NCBI GenBank assembly: GCA_019058315.1
Contig: JAHPZH010000005.1
Span: 62,001-126,000, forward strand
DNA from: Candidatus Helarchaeota archaeon
GTDB taxonomy: Archaea; Asgardarchaeota; Lokiarchaeia; Helarchaeales; RDOG01
DNA: 64,000 nucleotides
Direction: 5' to 3'
The notes beneath the pieces are model-generated. The model made no database searches. It saw only the letters and a program-made list of their open reading frames with translations, and was not told the origin of the DNA. Made by a program: the position numbers and the translations under genes. Positions 34,901 to 42,716 of this stretch are shown in pieces; within the stretch, counting starts at the first letter, position 1, and each line of letters opens with the position of its first letter.

Positions 34901-36934
34901 AGCTTTCTTTGTAATTCTTAGAAATTCAAGCCCTGTACCAACTAACTTAGGATTGAGATAAATATAGTGAATTAGTGCATCTAATAGTGCATTAAAATAT
35001 GGTCCATATTCTTTTGTATCCCAACTCAATATTTCTGAATTATTTTTCTTGATAAATTCCTTTTTAAAAAATATTTCTAATGGAGTTTCAATTTTTCGTC
35101 CTAATTGGAGAACAGATGCATCAACTAACATAGCACCTAAGCAGCATGCTATAGCTTTATCATCTTGTAATATTTTAACTTGAAAATTAGCCTTATTACC
35201 GGGTTGATAAGTGCTTTTATCACTTTCAATATCAATTTTTAGCTCTTTTCTCTCAGGATTTACGTAAATCTTTCTTTCATTTTTTTCTAGGATACCATTT
35301 GATCTAAAAGCATATGTTATAACTTTTAAATTACCCCACATCTTTCTAGTGATTGGAATTTTAAAATCCGCCGTTCCCTCAGTTGCAAGCTTCACTGTTC
35401 TATAAATTATATTCTCCTTCTCGATATCGACATAGATAGGAATATTCTCCCTATCAACAACTGCATTTAAATGTAAAAAATCGTTAATATTTAAGCTAGG
35501 GGATTCTATGTTTGTATTAAGCCATATTTTTGGGTTTTCTTTTTCTCCTTCTTTCTGCTCTTTTTCTTCTTTTATTACTGCTTTTTCAACAGTCAGTCCT
35601 TTGCGGACTGTTTTGGATTCATCTAATAATTCCGATTCAATCATGATATTAATATCAAAATTCTTCTTTTTCTCTGTAGGATAATCAATTTCAAAAGTTA
35701 AGGGACATCTTCCTTCATTATCTGTTTTTGCTACTTTGAATTTTGCATGGTGTTTCAGCTCAGTATCATTTATCGAAGCTAAAACAAAACACTCGTTTAA
35801 TGGGACTTTTTTATTTTCTAGGGTTGGAACTTCTGTTTTAATTATTACTTCTGCTTGTTGACCTGGTTCAATACTTCTCGCCATATCTGTTGTTACGATC
35901 AAAGCTTGCTTTACTGTGCTAATTTTTATTTCCTTATTAGCTTTGCGTTTTAAACTGTCAGTAAGTTCAAATATAATTTTAGATTCTCCCTCTTTCATTT
36001 CAGGAACTTGGAACCTATAAATATATTCTCCTTTTTCATCTGTTTCCCCATAAGTTTGGAGAATTTGTTTATTTTCTGGTGATATAATTTCAATTTTAGC
36101 ATTGGCTTTTTTCACGGGTGCTCCGTAAAAATATTCGGACTTTAATTCGAGTCTAAATTCGTCCCCTATTTTTAGATATTCTGGTTCACATTTTACTTTC
36201 AATTCTATGTCTGGTGGTTGATAATTCTCGATTTTAATTGATTTTTCAGATTTAAAACCTTTAACCGAAACTTTAACTTTATAAACTCCTTCTATTGCCT
36301 CTTCAGCTATTGGAATTTGAAGTTCTCCTATCCCAAATTTAGAATCACATGAAATTTTTCTAATAAGTATCCTATTATTTTGTGGATCAGTTAATGTTAC
36401 TTTAATAGGCTCTTGACTTGGTTGATAAGTACTTCCTAACAGTTTCCAAAGGATAAAACGAATAAGTATCCTCTGTCCTGGCATGTAATAATCACGATCT
36501 GTAATCATATAGCATATATATTCTTCCTCTTTTCTGGTAAGATCCAACCTCAAAGTTTTTTCTTTTCCATCAATTTTAACCTTAATTTCATAAAATTTAT
36601 ATTCAGCATCAAATTCAAATTCCAATGAACCTAAATTATCTGTTAATCCCTTAAAAACAGTTTTATTGCCGTTGATCAACTTTACTTTACAATTAATGGG
36701 AAAAAAGTTCTGATCCATACAAATAATACGGCCAGAAATTTTCTCACCTTCTTCGAACTCCGAATTCATTTTAACAAAAATAAGTGGGGGTTCCCTTAAA
36801 TTCGAAATTTGACTGATCAGACTTTGAACTTTCTCAACATCTATTGAAGTTATTTGATTAAGAATATCCACATCAAGTTTATCTTTTTCTTTAATATTGA
36901 GGAGCCTTTTTAGTTTTTTACATGTTGTATCCAA
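31982..36934 (-). CDS. Cytosolic alpha-2-macroglobulin-like protein with an embedded actin N-terminal segment
   Basis: 1650 residues without signal peptide or transmembrane helix. From the N-terminus: a helical cap (1-50), macroglobulin beta domains (about 50-600), a helical insertion (about 610-840), an actin-like segment (846-915), a Gly/Ser-rich linker (918-950), the conserved post-bait strand (VRFNFPETSLWIPFLESDG, about 969-987), more beta domains, a thioester domain with GCVEQ (1184-1188) and alpha/alpha repeats (RGGWGYWGNEQSEPFTTAYV), and a C-terminal receptor-like domain. GCxEQ with Cys and Gln kept means the thioester can form. Known macroglobulins trap proteases after bait cleavage outside the cell, while this one looks cytosolic. 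TTG start with AGGTGG 7 bp upstream. It is the first gene of an operon with two VWA genes and a truncated actin gene. Confidence 0.9.
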   Translation of the reverse strand: MDTTCKKLKRLLNIKEKDKLDVDILNQITSIDVEKVQSLISQISNLREPPLIFVKMNSEFEEGEKISGRIICMDQNFFPINCKVKLINGNKTVFKGLTDNLGSLEFEFDAEYKFYEIKVKIDGKEKTLRLDLTRKEEEYICYMITDRDYYMPGQRILIRFILWKLLGSTYQPSQEPIKVTLTDPQNNRILIRKISCDSKFGIGELQIPIAEEAIEGVYKVKVSVKGFKSEKSIKIENYQPPDIELKVKCEPEYLKIGDEFRLELKSEYFYGAPVKKANAKIEIISPENKQILQTYGETDEKGEYIYRFQVPEMKEGESKIIFELTDSLKRKANKEIKISTVKQALIVTTDMARSIEPGQQAEVIIKTEVPTLENKKVPLNECFVLASINDTELKHHAKFKVAKTDNEGRCPLTFEIDYPTEKKKNFDINIMIESELLDESKTVRKGLTVEKAVIKEEKEQKEGEKENPKIWLNTNIESPSLNINDFLHLNAVVDRENIPIYVDIEKENIIYRTVKLATEGTADFKIPITRKMWGNLKVITYAFRSNGILEKNERKIYVNPERKELKIDIESDKSTYQPGNKANFQVKILQDDKAIACCLGAMLVDASVLQLGRKIETPLEIFFKKEFIKKNNSEILSWDTKEYGPYFNALLDALIHYIYLNPKLVGTGLEFLRITKKAGMIQDVNHRLVKRKIIELIQEIAEKNKEKNSKTLIYNILKIISESLILVNDNNILMIAAEDEISQIDDNNIDLYQEIVTDIHQLSKEGHITKEQEDECLINISERIFNTICTKDSPLTNEIKAVLNEMLIKSDSKRQIQKFIQKIDIKFKSLKKVKPKVYKDPKGNPICLELGSNFSYAGFAGEDGPRSVLPTIVGYPKYMSIMTDVEHYSREYYIGEEALMLRGGSFTKDYKRTIGITTSSGSGYGFYSVAGKSSGPSVVHRCFGGSSTPGAKLGLILTDSVNPISMVSVRFNFPETSLWIPFLESDGQSMLETELPDQITSHELTVFASTKDCEIGMGTHRITVKQDFFAKLDIPPVLTHGDNIQLGIILTNLTKENLECNVNLNADKYKLKVDIPKGNILVPANGMKRLDFKLKAINPGEATFWIEAKTPKHIDVLRKKIKINPKGEPHIFRYTGLILEDEIINISPTIPRDAIFYKARLSLIPGYQMGCMDGLESILGYPHGCVEQTMSKFLPNVLVYNLLKENNMLTNKFQEQFEEMTTKGIQQLISLRNDRGGWGYWGNEQSEPFTTAYVLFGLAYTINSGFFIEKKLINAAIEELKKIQTSQGTWESNRRGKDFCTAYVIQALLEAKKAGYNVNQEIIDKALENIISNAILSSKRTNDPNLLAYLIIDIIKEGSNKYNKELNLLIEKLNTSAHNEGDFVYWDVGSSLAGKVESTAYAALALNIAGGDPVNVQRVLNYIMANRAKGGGWSTTSDTIAAILCLSNCARSEKTNFLTQAIFNKQVIGEFEVNEDTLEHIVYDMRNIPLDNLNSENKLILEKNGEGLLVYDLTIEAWYPKEYLLKPKMLTITRDFSSNKVAQNDSISVKLNITTTEKQGMFAIEEPIPAGFLVVEQSLKKLVEEYQITSYKLTSDKLNLYLNELDGSITLTYNMTATKPGEIIVKETVGYPMYNVDLRANSSVNILQIE
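34190..34399 (-). other. Actin N-terminal segment inside the macroglobulin bait-region position
   Basis: Codons 846-915 encode a stretch that matches actin residues about 6-75. It reads LELGSN (actin VDNGSG phosphate loop 1), then AGFAGEDGPRSVLPTIVGYP against actin [20 protein letters not shown], which is 14 of 20 identical from A857 to P876. YIGEEA (actin YVGDEA) and TKDYKRTIGI (actin TLKYPIEHGI) follow. Asp11 is replaced by Glu849 and Lys18 by Tyr856. The segment ends where the truncated actin gene of the same operon begins, with about 10 residues of overlap. Actin residues were recalled from memory of beta-actin. Confidence 0.88.
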
Positions 36935-36973
36935 AAATAGACCACCTAAAATTATAATTCGATGTCTATAACG

Positions 36974-36986
36974 TAAAATATATTTT
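36974..36986 (-). promoter_or_regulatory. TATA-like element upstream of the macroglobulin operon
   Basis: On the minus strand AAAAATATATTTTA lies about 40-50 bp before the TTG start of the operon's first gene, the position and composition expected of an archaeal TATA box. The AT-rich background makes this weak evidence. Confidence 0.3.
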
Positions 36987-37166
36987 TAATTTTTCTAGCT
37001 AAAGCCCTTCTTTTATAGTTTTATTTGTAAGACCTTTATCATCGACAAAGTTCATAGTGTTGAAAAAAATTCATTCAGTTGATAATTTCCTAATTTGATT
37101 CAAATTAGAAAAAAAGAGCAAAAATATTTCAAATGAAATAAAAAATTAGAATACTAGAAGAAATAT

Positions 37167-38333
37167 TTAGATTACACCATCTTTTTGTAGCTTAGAAATT
37201 TTTTCTGATGTATATCCCAATAATTCCGATAAAACTTCTATGTTATGCTGTCCTAATTCTGGTGCTTTAGTTTTAAAAGACCCAGGACTTTCGGATAATC
37301 TTATAAAAATATTTGGAAACCATGGTTTTTTTTCTGCTTTTGGAAAATCGAATTTATCAACTACCATTTGCCTTGCTATAATCTGAGGGTGTTTGTGTGC
37401 TTCCTCATATGGAACAATTCTTCCCGCCGGAATATGAGCTTTTTCAAGAATTTCCAATAGTTCTTTGACGTTTTTTGATTTAATCCATTCACGAAATATT
37501 GGAAATAATAAATCAGAATTTTCTCTTCGTAGTTTTGTATTTTTGAAGCGTCTATCTTTGAGCAAATCTGGTCTTTCTATTGCTTTACAAAAATTTCTAA
37601 ATTGTCGTTCTGTTGCAACCACAAGAGCAATTGATCCATCTTTTGCCTGATAACAATTATAAGTTGGACGGTCTTTTTCAAGTGTTTCTTTATCAATATA
37701 ACTTAGAATATGTGCCCGAAGATTGTAAGCAAACATCATATCTTGCATTGAAATATCAACGAATTGACCTTTTCCAGTTTTATCTCTAAAGCGTAGTGCC
37801 TCTAAAATCCCTAATGCAACATATGCACCTGCATTTAAATCAGAAAAAGGTATTCTTGGGGGATATGTATAAATTTCATATACATCTAAAATACCGCTTG
37901 TCGCTTGTGCTATTATATCAAATGCTGGTTTTCCCTTGTAAGGACCCGTTTGCCCAAATCCCGTAATTGCTGCATATATTAATTTAGGATTAATTTTTTT
38001 TAATTCTTCATAACCAAGACCTAATCGTGGCATAACATCAGGAGTAAAATTCTCTAATACCACATCAGTTTTTTTTACTAATTCTTTAAAAATTTCACGG
38101 GCTCTAGGTTTTTTAAAATCTAGAGTTATGGATTTTTTATTCCTATTTAAATATGTCAAAAGCGGGTCTATTTCTGGTCGGATCAAACAAGCTAACCTGA
38201 GTGTTTCGCCAAATCCTGGCATTTCAACCTTGATTACCTCCGCTCCCATATCTGCGAGAAGCTGAGATCCCCAAGGACCTGAAAAATATTGAGATAGATC
38301 CAGTACACGAATTCCCTCTAAAGCATCTTTCAT
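37167..38333 (-). CDS. CoA transferase family III (CaiB/BaiF)
   Basis: 388 residues, the usual family length. Signatures: GIRVLDLSQYFSGPWGSQLLADMGAE at the N-terminus, VIKVE, LDFKKPRAREIF, ENFTPDVM, then TGFGQTGPYKGKPAFD and the catalytic Asp in PFSDLNAGA (D165). The family moves CoA between carboxylic acids through a glutamyl or aspartyl-CoA mixed anhydride. The acid substrate cannot be named; candidates are succinyl, benzylsuccinyl, carnitine or alkyl-acid derivatives. In this region acyl-CoA dehydrogenases and an acyl-CoA synthetase subunit are also encoded, so it is probably part of fatty or branched-chain acid metabolism. No adjacent gene on the same strand clearly forms an operon. Confidence 0.92.
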   Translation of the reverse strand: MKDALEGIRVLDLSQYFSGPWGSQLLADMGAEVIKVEMPGFGETLRLACLIRPEIDPLLTYLNRNKKSITLDFKKPRAREIFKELVKKTDVVLENFTPDVMPRLGLGYEELKKINPKLIYAAITGFGQTGPYKGKPAFDIIAQATSGILDVYEIYTYPPRIPFSDLNAGAYVALGILEALRFRDKTGKGQFVDISMQDMMFAYNLRAHILSYIDKETLEKDRPTYNCYQAKDGSIALVVATERQFRNFCKAIERPDLLKDRRFKNTKLRRENSDLLFPIFREWIKSKNVKELLEILEKAHIPAGRIVPYEEAHKHPQIIARQMVVDKFDFPKAEKKPWFPNIFIRLSESPGSFKTKAPELGQHNIEVLSELLGYTSEKISKLQKDGVI

Positions 38334-38446
38334 CTAATACCCTCTTTTCTAAAAAATTTATAAAATTTCGGTTGTAATAAAATATGATTTAATTAAAATG
38401 TAAATACTAAATTTAAAAAAATAAAAAAATTTGGGAAAGAAAAAAT

Positions 38447-38551
38447 CTAACGATCAATTTCTGATAAATCAAACCATTTTTCTAATTCTTCGATGTCTTC
38501 TGGGTCTAATTCTCCCCAATCGGGCCATTTTTCTTCTTTTTCTTCTTCCAT
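38447..38551 (-). CDS. 34-residue acidic microprotein in the nitroreductase operon
   Basis: An ATG frame of 34 codons ending TAG at 38447-38449. It reads MEEEKEEKWPDWGELDPEDI, then EELEKWFDLSEIDR, an acidic and Trp-containing peptide. AAAAGGTG lies 6 bp upstream of the ATG, and the start is 11 bp past the stop of the preceding gene, so it looks like the last gene of the operon. It is too small for a family assignment, but coding is supported by ribosome site, spacing and amino acid composition. Confidence 0.45.
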   Translation of the reverse strand: MEEEKEEKWPDWGELDPEDIEELEKWFDLSEIDR

Positions 38552-38562
38552 CGGAACACCTT

Positions 38563-38808
38563 TTATAGATTTTTTTCAATCCATTCCTTTAAAGCTTCTT
38601 TTCCGGCTTTTTTTACGTTTTCCGCACTAAAGGAGCCATATTTTTTTACAATTGCTTTTTCTAATTTTGCAAAAGTATCATGTTCCATTACAAAATGCAT
38701 TCTAGGTTTCATTTCATTAAGAAAATATTCAACTATAGTGTCTTGCTCGCGCATATATTCAGAAATATCCTCTTTTTTTATTCCAGGCTTACCTAAAAAT
38801 TCTGCCAT
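38563..38808 (-). CDS. Small helical protein (PCP-reductase-like in pattern)
   Basis: 81 residues, helical and charged: MAEFLGKPGIKKEDISEYMR, then ETHDTFAK-type helix (EHDTFAKLEKAIVKKYGSF) and ENVKKAGKEALKEWIEKNL. The last part, KKYGSFSAENVKKAGKEALKEWI, is close to the ribbon-helix-helix-like tail seen in small archaeal proteins, but I cannot assign a family. It belongs to an operon with the 89-residue protein 21 bp upstream and the double nitroreductase. Confidence 0.5.
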   Translation of the reverse strand: MAEFLGKPGIKKEDISEYMREQDTIVEYFLNEMKPRMHFVMEHDTFAKLEKAIVKKYGSFSAENVKKAGKEALKEWIEKNL

Positions 38809-38829
38809 AATTAATCACCACTTTTTTGC

Positions 38830-39099
38830 TTATTTTACTCCCTTAGGTACTTTTAAAATCAAAAAATGGCCATCTAAAGGCCAATCGAGAACAACCCTCT
38901 TTCCTTGACTCCATGTACCCTGATAAACACCACCAGTACCGTCTGCCCAATTCGAAATTAGAGCACTGCAAAGTGTTTCAATTTTTAATCCAGCCTTTCT
39001 AGACCATTTTTTTAGTTTTTTCATGGTTTCCTCAGAAATTGAAACTTCTATCTTTTCATTTCTTTCTTCAGTAAAAAATTTTGATGGTTCTTTTGACAT
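38830..39099 (-). CDS. Small ribbon-helix-helix-like protein, unknown
   Basis: 89 residues. A helical segment (EKIEVSISEETMKKLKKWSR, then KAGLKIETLCSALISNWA) resembles the ribbon-helix-helix pattern of strand-helix-helix with ETLCSALI as the second helix. The C-terminus is beta-rich and has Gly/Trp (GTGGVYQGTWSQGK). It could be a small DNA-binding regulator of the nitroreductase operon, or a structural subunit. 59 bp lie between it and the nitroreductase. Confidence 0.5.
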   Translation of the reverse strand: MSKEPSKFFTEERNEKIEVSISEETMKKLKKWSRKAGLKIETLCSALISNWADGTGGVYQGTWSQGKRVVLDWPLDGHFLILKVPKGVK

Positions 39100-39158
39100 T
39101 TTTTACCACTTCTTTTTAAAATTAATTTAATTTAAATATTTTACAAATCACCTTAAAC

Positions 39159-40628
39159 TCATTCTTTAAATGCCATTCTTTTATATGTTTTCGCCCAATA
39201 ACCGTCATAAAACAAAGAACTGACTGGAAATCTGGGAGGTGAAGCCATCCTAGGTGTTGCTGGAATTCCTATACTCAATGTTGTAGGAACTATCCAGCTC
39301 CCAGGAATTCCAAGTTTATCCATCCATACTTGTTTACGCCTAGTATCAGCCGCAGTAAGGGCATTAAAACCCATTCCAAGCCCAAGCACCGGACATAAAT
39401 TCCACATATTTTGAATTAACATCGATAAAACCATTGTTGCTGTACTTGTGCCTCCCATTCCACCCCTTGGTTCAAAGTTATATGATGTTTGTATACAAGG
39501 TATTATAGTTGCATAGCTACGTGCTGGATAATACATAAGACTGCCGTCAGCCATATATTCATTAATTTTGGGATATATTGCCTCAGGTAAATACCATAAT
39601 CTATCTGCAACCATCTTCCAAGGAACCATTCCGAAGACAAACTTTGACATTTCCATTCCGCATTTTCCTAGAAATAATTTAGCATCATGATCTCTTGGTT
39701 CCCGTAAGAGAACTAAACGAAAATTTTGCATATTAACCATAGAAGCGGTGTTTCTGGCAGCTTCTAATATTGCTTCAATTTTCCACTCGGGCACCTTACC
39801 GCCTCCATCCTGCTCGTAAACATCATGATTTTCTTTAAATATTCTAATTGATCGTCTTAGATAAATAGAATCAAATACATCCATGTTAAATTCGAAGTCT
39901 TCTGGCATTTGATCCTTTTCATTCACATTTTCTCTAAAAGCAATTCGTCGATAGGGTCTTCCCCAATATCCATCAAATACAAGGCGTTCTAACGGTAATT
40001 TTGGTGCACGTGCAGTTGGATATAGTCGATTACCTTGCTCAGGCATACCAAAACATAGCCCAGCGAAGAGTTCCCAATCATGAGGAACACCCAATTTATC
40101 CTTTATCATCATTGCAGTGCGTTCTGAAGCAAAGGGTGCTGTTACAATAGACATTCCTACATTTTTACCAACTGAAGCGGTCCACATATTTTGAATTCCG
40201 GTTGCACAGACTACTGCACCGAATTCTGGTGGAGCTACCATATAGGGAGTGTCATACCAATTGCCATTTCCTATAGCCAAAACGAAAGTATCACACTTTT
40301 CAATAATATCCCCAGCAGTCTCATTTTTTGTCCATTTTTCGATATATAGGGGGCGGACCTCTGGGGGTATATTTTTTAGTCGTTCATTTAAAAGTGGTGC
40401 AGGAAGCATAGTTTTTCCGTGAATGTGGATTTCTCTACACATTTTAGCAACCCAATTTTTTATATCCTCATCCTTAACAATTATAAACCGTAAATGCTGA
40501 ACATTCTCCGGCGAGGGGGCCCACCGAGCCGCGTCATAAATGCCTTCCATTACTTCAGGTTCTATTTCACGCTCTGGTTTAAAGGTTTTAACCGAGGACC
40601 TTAACATTAATGCATCATAAATATTCAT
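39159..40628 (-). CDS. Tandem nitroreductase-fold protein (two domains fused)
   Basis: 489 residues, about twice the usual nitroreductase length. The first domain starts at MLRSSVKTFKPEREIEPEVM, with AARWAPSPENVQHLRFIIV, the FMN phosphate and flavin stretches. The second starts at LRRSIRIFKENHDV with AARNTASMVNMQNFRLVLL. Each half ends with a Gly/Pro-rich tail and YDGYWG(K/R)PYRRIAF or YDGYWAKTYKRMAF, so the two halves are duplicates. Single-domain members form homodimers with FMN at the interface. The fusion suggests an intramolecular pseudodimer with one or two FMN sites. The substrate is unknown. It belongs to a five-gene operon with small proteins. Confidence 0.88.
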   Translation of the reverse strand: MNIYDALMLRSSVKTFKPEREIEPEVMEGIYDAARWAPSPENVQHLRFIIVKDEDIKNWVAKMCREIHIHGKTMLPAPLLNERLKNIPPEVRPLYIEKWTKNETAGDIIEKCDTFVLAIGNGNWYDTPYMVAPPEFGAVVCATGIQNMWTASVGKNVGMSIVTAPFASERTAMMIKDKLGVPHDWELFAGLCFGMPEQGNRLYPTARAPKLPLERLVFDGYWGRPYRRIAFRENVNEKDQMPEDFEFNMDVFDSIYLRRSIRIFKENHDVYEQDGGGKVPEWKIEAILEAARNTASMVNMQNFRLVLLREPRDHDAKLFLGKCGMEMSKFVFGMVPWKMVADRLWYLPEAIYPKINEYMADGSLMYYPARSYATIIPCIQTSYNFEPRGGMGGTSTATMVLSMLIQNMWNLCPVLGLGMGFNALTAADTRRKQVWMDKLGIPGSWIVPTTLSIGIPATPRMASPPRFPVSSLFYDGYWAKTYKRMAFKE

Positions 40629-40646
40629 TTTTCACACCCTGCATCA

Positions 40647-41069
40647 TTAGCCTGCCATATCAGCCAATTTTTTTGAAAAATCAGGGTCTCTTGAAATTAT
40701 ACTGGAAGAAAATTGAAGACCTTCATTTAAATTAGCCATTATCCAACCTTTTCCTGCTCTTATTACCTTCATCAACATTCCTGGATTTTTGAATATCTCA
40801 ACACCATCTGCATCATTTATAAAACAAAAAATTACTTCTGGGGAAGGATACTCACCTGAACGAACTTTCATGATCAAGTTTTCATTTTTAAAATAAATTA
40901 TGAGATGAAACCGTTCTTCCCATTTCGAAGATTCTATACTACCATTGATTCTAAAGCCGATGACCTTTCCATCGTATGTAGAAATCCATTTTTTAACTGA
41001 TTCTTTGATTTTGTCAGATTTTGGAGCTTCTTTAGCTATAAATTCGACTAATTCGCGTATTTTTCCCAT
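40647..41069 (-). CDS. Putative SCP-2-like lipid-binding protein
   Basis: 140 residues. The order of strands (VIGFRINGSIESSKWEERFHLIIYF, LIMKVRSGE, EVIFCFINDADGVEIFKNPG), followed by helix and KAGKGW-type segments, resembles the sterol carrier protein 2 fold, whose members bind fatty acids or acyl-CoA. The resemblance is only by pattern and there is no strong motif. It is the first gene of the operon with the double nitroreductase 18 bp downstream, on the minus strand. The lipid or hydrophobic ligand could be the nitroreductase substrate, but this is inference. Confidence 0.45.
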   Translation of the reverse strand: MGKIRELVEFIAKEAPKSDKIKESVKKWISTYDGKVIGFRINGSIESSKWEERFHLIIYFKNENLIMKVRSGEYPSPEVIFCFINDADGVEIFKNPGMLMKVIRAGKGWIMANLNEGLQFSSSIISRDPDFSKKLADMAG

Positions 41070-41295
41070 TTTTATCCCTTGTTTAAGTTTTTTTATTCTT
41101 AAAAAATATAAATTTTGTAAACAAAATAAAGTAGTAAGTAAATTTTAAGATATTTGTTTTCGATTTGTTTTGTTAGAGACTATGAATCCCTCCCTTTAGG
41201 AAAGAGTATCACAAACGTCTATTACTAATAAAATTAAAAAATAAAAGATAAAATTATTCAATAATACGTTAATCATTAATTGAGATGTTGATTGC

Positions 41296-42714
41296 TTGGA
41301 AATAGATTTTAACCCACTTTTTTATCCAAAATCTGTGGCAGTTTATGGAGCCAAAGAAAATAGGGCGGGATATATCACGCCTTTTCAAGAATTCAATTAT
41401 CAAGGTAAATTATTTCTCATCTCTGATAAAGAAGATGAAGTCTTTGGGATTAAATGTTATAGATCCATTTTTGATTTTCCTGATCCAGTCGATTTCGTGA
41501 TAATTGCAATTCGACGCGAATATGTATTACAGGCTATTAAAGATTGTAAAAAAAAGGGAGTAAAATTTGTCCATATCTTTACTGCAGGTTTCAGCGAAAA
41601 AGATAGTGAAGGAAAGGAAATTGAAGATAAAATATTAGAAGTTATTAATAAGGAGCCTAGAGGACCTCGAATAGTTGGACCTAACTGTATGGGATTATAT
41701 TCTCCGGAGGGAAGGTTGTCATTCGGTCCGAGCTTTTCGAGAGAAAGTGGTCCTGTAGGTGTTATAAGCCAGTCAGGAGCATTAGCATATAGATTTGTGT
41801 TTGATGGAATGTATCGAGGATTTAGATTCTCAAAATTAATCTCGTTAGGTAATAGTATTGATTTAACGATGTTAGATTTTCTAAAATATTTGAATCAAGA
41901 TCCAAAGACAAAAGTTATTTGTATTTATTCAGAGGGACTCTCTTCAAATCAAGGAAAGGATTTATTGAAAATTTTAAGGGAAGTTAAAAAACCAGTCGTT
42001 ATACTAAAAGGAGGTTTGTCAGAAGTCGGTAAAAGAGCTGCGATGTCCCATACAGGTTCTATAGCTTCGGATCAAAATGTTTGGAATTCAATTTTCAAAC
42101 AAACATCTGCAATTTCCGTCGAAAGTCTGACTGAACTTGCAGATCTTGCTCTTGCATTTTCTTATACAGATTTTCTTCCAAAAACTAAAAGAACTGCGAT
42201 CATGTCTTTTTCTGGTGGAATTTCAGTTGTCGGAGGAGATTTATGTACTAAAATTGGATTAGAAATTCCTCAATTCACAAGTCAAATTCGAGAAGAAATG
42301 AGAAAATATTTTCCTCCATGGGTTGAACCCCAGAATCCTTTAGATCTTCCTTCTATTTTTCGAAAACCACGAATGTTAGATATATATAGAAGTTTAGCAG
42401 AATCGGATTTTATAGATTCTGTCATCATTCAAGCACCTGGAAGGCTTGCGGACCCTTATTGGGATAAATTGAGACAGAGAAATCCAATTACTGTTCTAAA
42501 ATACTTAACAGAAGGTGGTGAAATTCTAAGAGAGCATAAAAAATTATATTTTATCTCATGTCCACCTTCTTATTTTTATCAAAAAAGAGAAATGATAAAA
42601 GAGAATTTCCTATCCCGTCGTTTTCCAGTATTTTTTTCGGTCCTTGACGCCGGTAGAGCGATATTAAAAATGAATGAATATTATTTAAAACAAGAAAAAT
42701 TAAGTCAATTATAA
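41296..42714 (+). CDS. ADP-forming acyl-CoA synthetase, alpha subunit
   Basis: 472 residues, the length of an alpha subunit. It has a CoA-binding Rossmann domain (YPKSVAVYGAKENRAGYI), then IVGPNCMGLYSPEGRL, the ligase domain with GPVGVISQSGALAY, and the catalytic His in MSHTGS (about residue 250) that is phosphorylated in the family. A second Succ-CoA ligase-like domain follows (TKRTAIMSFSGGISVVGG). Such enzymes convert acyl-CoA, ADP and phosphate to acid, CoA and ATP. The beta (ATP-grasp) subunit is not adjacent and must be elsewhere. TTG start at 41296. The 226-bp gap to the divergent operon at 41069 holds the promoters. Confidence 0.86.
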   Translation: MEIDFNPLFYPKSVAVYGAKENRAGYITPFQEFNYQGKLFLISDKEDEVFGIKCYRSIFDFPDPVDFVIIAIRREYVLQAIKDCKKKGVKFVHIFTAGFSEKDSEGKEIEDKILEVINKEPRGPRIVGPNCMGLYSPEGRLSFGPSFSRESGPVGVISQSGALAYRFVFDGMYRGFRFSKLISLGNSIDLTMLDFLKYLNQDPKTKVICIYSEGLSSNQGKDLLKILREVKKPVVILKGGLSEVGKRAAMSHTGSIASDQNVWNSIFKQTSAISVESLTELADLALAFSYTDFLPKTKRTAIMSFSGGISVVGGDLCTKIGLEIPQFTSQIREEMRKYFPPWVEPQNPLDLPSIFRKPRMLDIYRSLAESDFIDSVIIQAPGRLADPYWDKLRQRNPITVLKYLTEGGEILREHKKLYFISCPPSYFYQKREMIKENFLSRRFPVFFSVLDAGRAILKMNEYYLKQEKLSQL

Positions 42715-42716
42715 AA

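Noticed and set aside
28962..36934. Idea that the actin split is a frameshift or assembly artefact
   Set aside because: The two pieces are about 4 kb apart with the rest of the macroglobulin and two complete VWA genes between, each with its own start and ribosome site. A single sequencing error cannot make this.
41161..41240. Short GC-richer stretch in the divergent gap, considered as a tRNA or small RNA
   Set aside because: No cloverleaf or long stem could be drawn, and the stretch has no conserved tRNA T-loop sequence.
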